Assembly: GCA_002179805.1 (NCBI GenBank) | Contig: NAVB01000028.1 | Span: 1 to 64,000, forward strand | Length of the DNA stretch: 64,000 bases | Origin: Acanthamoeba lenticulata | Taxonomy: Eukaryota; Discosea; Longamoebia; Acanthamoebidae | Reading direction: 5' to 3' | Shown here: in pieces, positions 56,252 to 64,000 of the stretch | Layout: every line of letters starts with the position of its first letter | How positions within the stretch are numbered: the stretch's first letter is position 1 | Program-made: the position numbers and the translations under genes | Notes under the pieces: generated by a model | Told to the model about the DNA's origin: nothing | Database searches by the model: none | The model's input: the letters and a program-made list of their open reading frames with translations, nothing else

Positions 56252-56977
56252 CGAGAAGACGGTCTCGGCCGAAGTGGTCCCCGAAGTGCTAGCTGCCAAG
56301 AGAAGAAGCAAGTCTTGTTTAAGCCGAGGGAGAGGACCTGGAGTGACGCTGGATGGCAGGTATGATCTGCCCTTTGCAGTTTTCCTTCTTTTGCGTCAAC
56401 GTGGTCGCAAGAGAGCTTAAGCGAGTCCCTTGCTGCGCTTCCCAAGCGGCACTTCCGCCGACAAGGTTTGTGTTTGCAGAAAGGCAGAGCGAGAAAAGAG
56501 AAGTGTCGTCCGCTCCAGGGCAGTGTGGTGTACACTCGTGCAGGTGTCTGTGCTGCGTTGGCAGTTTCAGCTCCTCGGCGCGGGCAGTATCGGAGAAGCG
56601 CACTGGTCCTTTTTACGGCAGTTGTAGGGGGGCGTAGACAATGGGTTGACGTGCAGTTCACTGGCAGTCTCTGATCGTCTCGATATCAGACTATCGAGAC
56701 GTCAGAATGGCTGACAGCATACCCAGGCAACGACGGCCATTAAACGGCGTGATCATCTGGGCACAAAAATATGCTGCTGGTGTCACCGGTTGCAGCGGCG
56801 GAAAGCATTGGAGAAGAAAAGTTGTGTGCCGCTTGTGGATGTGTGCGAAGGCCACCCGTCAGAGGTAGTAGTGCTCGAACGCCCCCACCAACCCTTGCCC
56901 ACAACTGGCACTGCTTCCCGCCATTACCGGGGCGCGGAGGGTTGCTCTGCGGGCCGAAGCTTCGCATAACTCTCGAC
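56252..56977. other. Divergent intergenic region
   Basis: About 725 bases between the unknown minus-strand gene and the flavin-reductase-like gene. It may contain a first exon of the minus gene (near 56603) and holds the hairpin at 56671-56704. No other coding signal is convincing. Confidence 0.4.
56671..56704. repeat. Hairpin with 10-bp perfect stem, extended to 14 bp with one bulge
   Basis: CGTCTCGATA (56676-56685) and TATCGAGACG (56692-56701) are reverse complements around the loop TCAGAC. Outside them CTGA and TCAG also pair if one T is bulged. It lies in the divergent promoter region. Confidence 0.85.
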
Positions 56978-58305
56978 ATGTCCGCCCGCCGAGCAGCGCT
57001 ACGCGCCGCTTCGTATCTGCGACACACTCAAAGCGACTCCCTTCTTGACTGCTCGCTTCACCTTTCGCCAACCCGCGCAGCAAGCACCACTAAGATGTCT
57101 CGTCACCCTCCCTTCAAGCGTGCGTCCCTGCCTCCCCTCTGCTTCTCTGAGCATCGAGATTAATCGAAATTTGGCTGCGATTACAGAGGTCGAAGCTACA
57201 CGCCCCGACTTTGTGCAAGAGCCCTACGAGTGGACCAAGACACCCGACCCAGAGTGGGTGCCAGGGCAAGGTCCAAACCGCCTGCCCTGGTCCGTAGATG
57301 CGCCTGTCAAGCAATTTGATCCAACGCAGGAGTCGCCCTCGTTGATCTACAAGCTCATAATCGGAGGCATCGTACGTCTTGCTTTGCTCTCCGCTTGCAC
57401 GCGGCCAGCACGTGAAGCCTTCACCAGCGAGCTGATGCGTCTTGTGCCTAACAGACGCCGCGGCCCGTCGCCTTCGTGTCGTCGCAAGACGAGGACGGGA
57501 AGGACAACCTGGCGCCCTTCTCCTACTTCGCCCCATGCGGCCACAACCCGCCCATGGTGCGCAGTTGTTGTGGCACGCCGTGCTCGTTGAGAGGAGCTTA
57601 TTCGTGGGCACCCACTGAACGCACAGGTCGTCTTCTCCTGCTCCGCCCCCGGACCTGGGCAGCAAAAGGACACCTGCAGCAACGTCAAGCGAACCAAAGA
57701 GTTTGTGGTGAACATCATCTCTGAGGCCTTCATCGAGGCAGCCAACTACACGAGCATCGACACGCCGCCGGACGTGAGCGAATGGACGCTCTCGGGCCTC
57801 ACCCGGGAGCCCAGCCAAGTGGTCCGCCCGGCGCGGGTCAAGGAGAGCGCCTTCAGCATGGAGTGCGTGCTTGAGCACTTCTACGACATGAGGGTATGTG
57901 ACTGCCGGCCCACACACTCGAGCGCCGAGCATACACTCACCACCACCCGTGTCCTGCGTCTTGTACCAAACAGGATGACGAGGGCAATGTGACCGGTACC
58001 TCTATTTTTGGGCGCGTGAAGCTCTTCCACGTGCGAGAAGACATCATCGACGCGAGCGGCGTCATCGATCAGGCCAAGCTGCAGAGCGTGAGCCGCCTGG
58101 GCGGCATCTCCTATGGACGGTTCGCGCCATTTCCGCCTCTCAGTCTCTCTCCTCTCTCTTTCTGGGCGTGTTGTGTGCTTACCTGGCCCACTGATACAGC
58201 ACGACCAAGGGTCTCGAGCTGCCGCGGCCTGTGTGGGCGCACGAGAGCCAGAAGCCCGAGGTCACGCAGTTGGTGCCGGAGGCCGGGGCCAAAACCTTGC
58301 ACTGA
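56978..58305 (+). CDS. Flavin-reductase-like (FMN-binding split barrel) protein
   Basis: Members bind FMN and pass electrons from NAD(P)H to other acceptors. Five introns were inferred. The N-terminus from ATG 56978 (MSARRAALRAASYLRHTQ) is Arg/Ala/Ser-rich and could be a mitochondrial presequence; ATG 57095 (MSRHPPFK) is the cytosolic alternative, and an ATG at 56771 also reads through. The core shows IYKLIIGGI, PRPVAFVSSQDEDGKDNLAPFSYFAP (key parts PVAFVSS and NLAPFSYF), then CGHNPPM, VVFSCSAPGPG, KRTKEFVVNI, FIEAANYTSIDTP, REPSQVVRPARVKES and CVLEHF, then FGRVKLFHVREDII and SRLGGISYGR. This is the order of the flavin reductase-like domain. Stop TGA 58303-58305. Confidence 0.8.
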
Positions 58306-58496
58306 ACGTCCACCAAGCCGAAGCTTCTGGAAGAACAACAATTTTGACATTAAAAATTCGAAACGTGTCTCCACTTCCGCTAACCACCAGTTTTACATTC
58401 CAATTCTGAAAAAGAAAAGAATACCGCAACAGGCCAAAAAGCAAAAACCAACGCAAAGCAAGTTGCCGACCCAGAGACCTGCACCACCCGTTTGCC

Positions 58497-59705
58497 ATGT
58501 TTGCATTTCCGACCACTACACAGCCGTTCGCTTTTAACACAACACCAACAGGTTTCAACTTTTCCCCTTTTCTCTCTCCCCTCCTCGAGCACCCCTCACG
58601 GTAGGTGCAGCTGCCATCACTGCCCCTCCGACGTACATTGAACGGGGCGACCAGTCCGTTGGCGGCGACCTGCATTGCATCGTGGCCACACCCGCATTCA
58701 AGCACTTGTCCCCGGAAGAGCTTCGGTGGAGCGAGTATAAGGTGCAGCATTCAATGGCCATGTCCTTTTGCCCTCCATCCTGCCGGGCTTCGCTCGAATC
58801 TATCCCAGTAGCTCACCCTTTTTATTCTCCAGAGCCTCCCAGCGCGAACACCCAACAAGGAAACGATACACGAGGAGCCCATCAGAGACTTCAAGGAGGT
58901 GAGCTGTTCTGAGTGCTGCCATGGAAGGAACAACGACTGACGCCTACTTTGCCGTCTCACCACCCATTCGTGGTCCCGGAGCAGGATCTCGGTGGCCTGC
59001 TGGACGAGGCCTTGTTTGCAGACGTCACCTTCGTGGTCGGCGGCGTGGATGAGAAGAAAGAGGAGATCCGCGCGCATCGCAGCATCCTCTGCGCGCGCTG
59101 CCCCACCTTCAAGGCCATGTTCACCAGGTTCGTTGTCCTTCTTTATTGTCACCTTCAACTTCAAGGCTGATGTGTTGACGTCATCAATCAGCGGCCTCGC
59201 GGAGAGCGAGGAGGGCGCCAAGGTCAGACTGCCCATGAAGGCCGCCATTTTTCGGGACCTCCTGCGCTTCATCTACACCGACAATCTTCCACCGTCAGAC
59301 GTCGACACAACGATTGAGCGACTGGCCTTGGCCGACGAGTACTTCCTGCCGGGCATGAAGAAAGCCTGTGAGTCTGTCCTCATGAGCGAGTTCTTGAGCA
59401 ACGACACGGCCTGTACCCTCCTCCTGATCGCCTCCCTCTACTCTACACCTTTGCTCAAGGTACATCACCAACGATAGCCGAGGCCGTGGCCAGTACTCAT
59501 CAGAATGTTGTTGTTGTTGTTGTTCGAATCCATCCAGAACGCGTGCATGCGCCACATTCTGAAGAACACGGCCAGCATCGACCTTAGCGAGTTGGACAAG
59601 AGCCTCCTAGCCGAGTTGCTGTCGTATGCCCTCTCTCGACTCCCGGCCGGCCCCGCGTCCGGCCCCTTTGCCGCATCCTGTCCCGCGCCCAATCCCTTCG
59701 ATTAG
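58497..59705 (+). CDS. BTB/POZ protein with Nup98-like N-terminus
   Basis: Exon 1 from ATG 58497 gives MFAFPTTTQPFAFNTTPT, with F-x-F dipeptides like an FG nucleoporin. Exon 2 (about 58609-58741) gives AITAPPTYIERGD, then TPAFKHLSPEELRWSEYK; the S-x-EELR-x-x-D/EY segment matches the short helix found after the FG region of Nup98-type proteins. A short exon reads NKETIHEEPIRDFKE. The rest is a BTB domain: LFADVTFVVGG, IRAHRSILCARCPTFKAMFT, RLPMKAAIFRDLLRFIYTD, LALADEYFLPGMKKACESVL and a BACK-like tail (NACMRHILKNTASIDL), ending FD, stop TAG 59703-59705. BTB domains serve as cullin-3 adaptors or dimer modules. Intron phases agree throughout. Confidence 0.75.
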
Positions 59706-60296
59706 GATTCCCTTCCCTTCGATTAGCCTTGGCTATCCCAAGCCCAGCATCCCACCCTTCTTGTTGCAATAAACCGATGGCCGGTAAAAGCCGACCACTG
59801 TACTCGCCCAAGGACCGGCGCTCGGCTCAACGACCAATCGCCACCTCACGCCTCTGTGGCCAACAGCACGCTTGTCTTTGACCTCGTAGGAGAGTACCGC
59901 ATCAGTGGGTCTGTTTGCAGTTCAAAACGCCCATGAGCCCTCAAACAGTTGTTGCTAAGACTTGTGGGACCTATGACACGCTGCCCATCCACGACGAGGA
60001 CGACGGCCATCATCAGCATCCGCAGCAGCTTCACTGGCTGCGCCGGTGACGACGACAACGCAACGGACGGCCCCAAGGTCGCCGGCCGAGGCGAGAACGA
60101 GGGCCCAAGAGCGTCAGCCTGCGTACAAGATATTTAAAAATAAATAAAGAAATAAAATGCTATAGCAAAAATAATAAAATAAAAACAAAACAAACAAAAA
60201 AATTCTACAGGAGGATTGGCACCTGAAGTGCTCTAATGTAGAATTTTCGAAAAAAAAAAAAGAAAAAAGTATTGCTCCTTTCTTGTGATTTAGACG
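59706..60296. other. Convergent intergenic region
   Basis: About 590 bases between two converging genes. The part up to 60130 is GC-rich and has short open stretches on both strands (for example a plus-strand frame ending HHQHPQQLHWLRR at 60049) that I could not tie to a gene. The part from 60131 to 60260 is A-rich with AATAAA-type signals. A short direct repeat (TTCCCTTCGATTAG) occurs near 59692 and 59714. Confidence 0.45.
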
Positions 60297-60911
60297 CTAC
60301 TGGCGGTGAAATCCTTTGGCCACCCACTGGTCTACCTCCGGCTGGGTCAACAACCCGCCGTCCCACAGGCAGCCATGGGTTCCGGCCCAGAAGAGCACCG
60401 CCAGGTGCGCATTCGCCGCCGCATAGTCGCAAGTGGTCTGGTCCCATGGGCAGCCGTTTTTGCGTGCCCACTTGATCACCTCAAGGTGGCCCGAATAAGC
60501 GGCTCTGGTACAGGTGTCCTCGTCCCACGGGCAGCCGTTGGCGCGCGCCCACTTGAGCACGTTCAGGTGGCCCTCAGACGCCGCGTAGGAGCAAGTGGTC
60601 TGATCCCACGGGCAGCCGTTGTTTTGTGCCCACTCTAGCACCGCCAGGTGGCCAGAACCAGCAGCCATGGCGCAGGTGCGGGTGTCCCACGGGCAGCCGT
60701 TGGCACGCGCCCACTGCAGCACGGGGAGCCAGCCCTTGGTGGCTATACGCAGCGCAAAGTTGCTCCCATCAGGGTGCCCCTGCATGTCGGCTGCGTGCTT
60801 CCACTTGCGGCACACAAAACGGCAGGGCACGAGCGAAAGGGGTTCCACATGGCCGAAAATGATAGCTACCAGAAGCGGAAGAGCAAGCGCTCGTCCTAAT
60901 CCTGCGCACAT
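60297..60911 (-). CDS. F-box/ankyrin-repeat protein of the CPWD type
   Basis: A single uninterrupted exon of 204 codons. An F-box-like N-terminus (LPLLVAIIFGHVEPLSLVP, then RFVCRKWKHAA) is followed by five or six ankyrin-type units with the consensus GHLxVLxWARxNGCPWDxxTCxxAA; the last is degenerate (GTHGCLWDGG). Stop at 60297-60299. Such repeats in F-box/ankyrin proteins are found in Acanthamoeba and in its giant viruses (pandoraviruses, mimivirus relatives). The absence of introns, unlike nearly all neighbours, agrees with transfer or retroposition, although short family members may simply lack introns. It is expected to work as an SCF substrate receptor. Confidence 0.82.
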   Translation of the reverse strand: MCAGLGRALALPLLVAIIFGHVEPLSLVPCRFVCRKWKHAADMQGHPDGSNFALRIATKGWLPVLQWARANGCPWDTRTCAMAAGSGHLAVLEWAQNNGCPWDQTTCSYAASEGHLNVLKWARANGCPWDEDTCTRAAYSGHLEVIKWARKNGCPWDQTTCDYAAANAHLAVLFWAGTHGCLWDGGLLTQPEVDQWVAKGFHRQ

Positions 60912-61126
60912 GAGGCCTCCTCCTTTTATTCATCATTATTAGTATTATTTATTTATTTATTTTTCTTTTGTTTGGGTGGCTTTGGCACAGCCAGAGGCAC
61001 GTGCAAAGCGCACCACCAAGATAGATCCATGACGATGTACATATTATAAGAGACACTTATTCGTCAAGAAATGATGAAAGATGAAAAAATGGACTTGTTC
61101 AGAATAATGTTATTTTGCAAAAGGAT
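60912..61126. other. Short AT-rich intergenic region
   Basis: Separates two minus-strand genes and contains (ATTT)n sequence near 60935-60965. No coding signal is seen. Confidence 0.5.
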
Positions 61127-62723
61127 TCAAGAGGAGGAAGCAGGCTGTTGCTTGCGGCTGAGCCGGAGGACGGCCTCGTAGATGACCGACGCCACTGGCG
61201 AAACCACTGATGCCAGCAAGAGACGCGGCGTCATACCCTTCGTGAAGGCGGACATGCCCTCGTGCTTGGCCATGTGTCGCAGCGCCTCCCACGAATGCGC
61301 GTAGCGCTTGTTGGTGAGGCCTCCACTCGCCGGCGTCGAGCTGTCTGACGTTGGCTGGTGTTGCACTTGGAGTCTCTACTCGAATGAATCACGTTCATGA
61401 GGAAATCATCACATGACAAAAGAGGCAAGAAGTAGTAGTAGGTACCGTCTTCACGATGTCGAGCGGGTTGGTGACCACGACGGTCGCTGCGCCCGCCACG
61501 AGGCCTCCCAAAATCTGCACAAGTGGTCTGACGTCAGCAAAGCCTCGTCTCTCTGTTGGCAGAGGGGCAAGAACGCACTTGCGCCAGTTGATGCTGGCCG
61601 ACCACGAGCTCGTCGTCGCTGCTGGACGACGCCTGCCCGCGCTCGCGCTGGCGCTCCGTGATGTACCGCGAAAACATTGCCTTGCAGTGCTCGTAGGAGA
61701 CCCACCAGACCACGGAGCCCGGGATGTAGGTCAGGAGCATCGCCCCGAAGCCTCGGTAGAAGCCTCGCGGGCCCTCCTCCTTCCATATCCGCAGTGTAGC
61801 GTCTGCGCATTTATTATTTATTTTTTTATTTGCAAAATAAATAATATGTTTGATTAGAATAATTAAACAATAAATTGAAGAGTTAAGAAACTTGATGAAG
61901 CAGAAAGCACGAACCAAGGCCTGACGAGTAGGTGGTGTGGCCGAGGCCCGCGGTCTGTAGCCGTTGCACGACCACCTCGACAGGACACAGCAGCCCGGCA
62001 GATGCTGGTGTGGCGCCGATGAAGATGCATAGATCAAGGTGGATGTTGGTGGTGAGGTCCAAGACTAGACAAAGAGGCAAAGAAAGAGGAGAAGAAGAAG
62101 GCCAAACCAAAGTCGGCTACGCAGGCAGCAACGGCGGCCACCCAGGTCGCCGTGCGGTGCTCAGTGTTGGGCGCGTAGCGGTCGTGGATGGCCTGCAGCC
62201 GGTCCTTGGCCCAGTTGTAGGACAAGAAGTAGATCCCAAAGGACGGCAGCGCCGTAGCAGACGCCACGAACCCGCGATACATGCCTCTGTGCGCCAGAGT
62301 GGTGTTCATGCCTGGTGAGTGTGGTGCACAAGTGGCAACCAAGTGAGAGTTGGGAGCTGTTACCGCACGCCCAGCTGCTTGACTTGCTGGATGAACACCG
62401 AGATGGAGAAGGGCTGCACAATGTTCAGAATCCAGCAATTTAATCACCGGAAATTGAGATGAAGGACGGAAAATCGATCTGGTGAACAAGAAGTGCAAGG
62501 ACAGTGAGGCACGTACCGCTCGAGCTACCTGCAGACGAGCCCGAATGACATCGAGTGGGTAGTAGATGAGCGATTCTCCAAAGAAGGCGACCGACGAGTA
62601 GAAGGCGAACTTGGTGAGGTCAAGTTCCTCGAACGGGACGCCCAAGTCGTAGCGCAGATGCACGGGTTTCTCTTCCCCCACTTTCGCCTTCTCTTGCAAG
62701 GTAGGCTGTGTTGTGGACATCAT
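61127..62723 (-). CDS. Mitochondrial carrier, SLC25A44-like
   Basis: A six-helix inner-membrane carrier made of three repeats, each with the P-x-D/E signature: YYPLDVIRARLQVAR (repeat 1), LCPVEVVVQRLQTAG (repeat 2) and TNPLDIVKTRLQVQ (repeat 3, split by an intron). Other matches to SLC25A44 are FEELDLTKFAFYSS at the N-terminus, GMYRGFVASATALPSFGIYF, GPRGFYRGFGAMLLTYIPGSVVWW, and AFTKGMTPRLLLASVVSP. Human SLC25A44 moves branched-chain amino acids; whether this one does is inference. A Ser/Asp-rich insert (SSSSDDEL) separates repeats 2 and 3. The start at 62723 has an ATGATG pair. Stop TGA 61127-61129. Six short introns are present. Confidence 0.82.
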
Positions 62724-62957
62724 TTTGCAGAGAGTCTAGTGTATAAATTCAAGTGTTGGCAGTTGTGATTAGCTGCAGAATCAGCCGCCTCACTTTCTCT
62801 TCCACGTGTAGATGTACAAGCCACAACCTGTTGTGCCTCTCCGCACTAATCTAAGTGCGATTTGCGTTTCATCTTAATCCTCCCGATTTCTTCGAACTTG
62901 CCAACTCCGAAACTCGCCGAACGCAGCGCCTTTTTGTGCTCGCTCGGAGGTCACCTC
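62724..62957. other. Intergenic region between the carrier and capping-enzyme genes
   Basis: Holds the carrier promoter and the 3' end of the capping-enzyme gene. No other signal is seen. Confidence 0.5.
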
Positions 62958-64000
62958 ACGAATGGCCGCAGCGGACAGCCGCGATGATGTCGTCGAGGGT
63001 GACCCCGTCCACGATGCTCTCCCACACCCGCTTGGCTACCCAGTCCACGTTGGGCGTCACCTTGTCCGTTCGCACGCGGTGCACCGCCCAGCCGCCTCGT
63101 CCTGCCCGGACGTGTGTCGTGCATCAGAGTGTGTGTGCGTGTGTGCGTGCGTGCCGTTTGCGCACACGCGCGCGCGAAAGATAACAAAGAGGCGCAAGGT
63201 TACCGTGGCCTTGTCGGGCATAGTCGGCGCCATACCAGTGCTCGTAGTACCACGAGTCCAGCTGCCGCGCGGGATCCCAGCGGCACTCGACGATGACGCC
63301 TTCGCCCAAGTCCTCAGGCGCCTCTCCTCTTTCCTGTTTGTCCTCGCGGTCGCGCCTCCTGGGCTGCTTGCCCGGGCGTCGCCCGTCATCCTCGCCGCCC
63401 TCTTTGGGCAACCTCTTGGCGTCAAGCTTGATCCAGTCAAAGGGCACGTCCTGCCCCTGCTTGTTCACCACACAGCCCTGCCACCATGATCCCTCTTCAT
63501 CACCGCCACCATCACCATCACCACCCTCGTGGAAGCCCTCTGCGCGAGCGAGGCGCAGGTCGATGGTGTTGTGCTCGGGGTCTTTCCACTTAAGCAGGTC
63601 GTCGCTGTGGCCCACGCGGTAGGCCGACCGCCCGTTCTGCAGGATGAGCCCATCCGACGGAAACACGTCGCTGGCGCCGCCAACGTTGGGCCGCAGCAAA
63701 TGCAGCGGCAGCCGCGCCTCGCCGGCCTCGGCGACCCGCGCCGACAGCTCGTGAACGGGCACATAGCGCTGGAGGTGGAGACGGAGCTTGGACGAGGCGC
63801 GGAGGACGACGTCGCGCAGACGCGCGTTGGCCTCGCCCAGGCGCTCCTCAAAGGGTCGCGCGGCGAGGTGAACGCCGCCGATGCTCACCACATCAAACAC
63901 CACAAAATGGTACGAGACGAGCCGCGGCGCGTCGCGCTCACGCTTGCGCTTTGCCCCGACGTCGGTGGCGACGCTCGCCTCGAGGTCCGTCGTCGTCGGG
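62958..64000 (-). CDS. mRNA-capping enzyme, guanylyltransferase part, 5' partial
   Basis: This enzyme adds the GMP cap to nascent pre-mRNA. The upstream part, including the K-x-D-G nucleotide-accepting lysine and any triphosphatase domain, lies beyond the window. Visible motifs, in order: HFVVFDVVSIGGV with RPFEERL (motif III region), FPSDGLILQNGRSAY (motif IV, DGLI), DDLLKWKDPEHNTIDL (motif V, LLKWK), and, in the last exon after a CA-rich intron (about 63202-63106), GWAVHRVRTDKVTPN (motif VI of the OB fold). Asp/Gly-rich and basic inserts interrupt the OB part (63520-63350). Stop TGA 62958-62960. The C-terminal helix ends LDDIIAAVRC. Confidence 0.9.

Noticed and set aside
59846..60137. Small genes on either strand in the 59.7-60.3 kb gap
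   Set aside because: The open stretches are short, have no start context or family match, and could not be spliced into a coherent protein.

Overview
The window is nuclear DNA of a free-living amoeba, most likely Acanthamoeba or a close relative. It is GC-rich and very gene-dense, with genes tens to a few hundred bases apart. Most genes have many short introns (about 50-130 bases), usually beginning GTRNG and ending in a C/T tract plus AG. The protein families are eukaryotic signalling and RNA-processing families (HECT ligase, UFMylation ligase, PAK kinase, formin, RNAi polymerase, capping enzyme, F-box/ankyrin proteins). There is no operon structure, no CRISPR array, and I recognise no rRNA or tRNA gene. 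Exon joins were inferred by eye from reading frame, splice sites and family motifs, so gene ends are usually firmer than internal joins.

Region 1-16 kb: the 3' part of a TRIP12/UFD4-type HECT ubiquitin ligase (+); a remarkable gene combining an F-box, a region resembling the N-terminal nucleic-acid-binding part of phenylalanyl-tRNA synthetase alpha, and a HepT/DUF86-like HEPN ribonuclease domain (+); a secreted EGF/PAN-type protein (-); the UFM1 E3 ligase UFL1 (-); a 2H phosphoesterase-like protein (-); and a decayed ankyrin pseudogene (+).

Region 16-30 kb: an RNA-dependent RNA polymerase of the RNA-silencing type with an N-terminal RRM (-), divergent from an ependymin-like secreted protein (+); then on the minus strand a PAK kinase with CRIB domain, a DoxX-like membrane protein, a small RRM protein, an acidic/proline-rich unknown, and a bZIP factor with a membrane segment and an ATF6-like lumenal motif. 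The bZIP gene is preceded by an upstream reading frame that ends on its start codon.

Region 30-46 kb: a very large, probably cell-surface protein (-); an F-box gene (+) with an 8-bp satellite in its probable last intron; then on the minus strand STRIP1/Far11 (STRIPAK complex), PTPA (PP2A activator) and a formin. STRIP1 and PTPA being adjacent is notable because both act with PP2A.

Region 46-64 kb: an LRR-FYVE-like-coiled-coil-RhoGAP giant (+), sharing with the formin a bidirectional promoter that holds a perfect E2F-type palindrome; a PPR gene with nearly identical repeats and one in-frame TGA (+); a Gln/Pro-rich unknown (-); a flavin-reductase-like protein (+); a protein joining a Nup98-like N-terminus to a BTB domain (+); an F-box/ankyrin protein of the kind shared with Acanthamoeba giant viruses (-); an SLC25A44-like mitochondrial carrier (-); and the guanylyltransferase half of the mRNA capping enzyme (-), which runs off the window.

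The best candidate for an undescribed system is the F-box / PheRS-alpha-like / HEPN gene at 6435-9109. It looks like a putative RNA-cleaving domain attached to a tRNA-synthetase-derived binding module and a ubiquitin-ligase adaptor.
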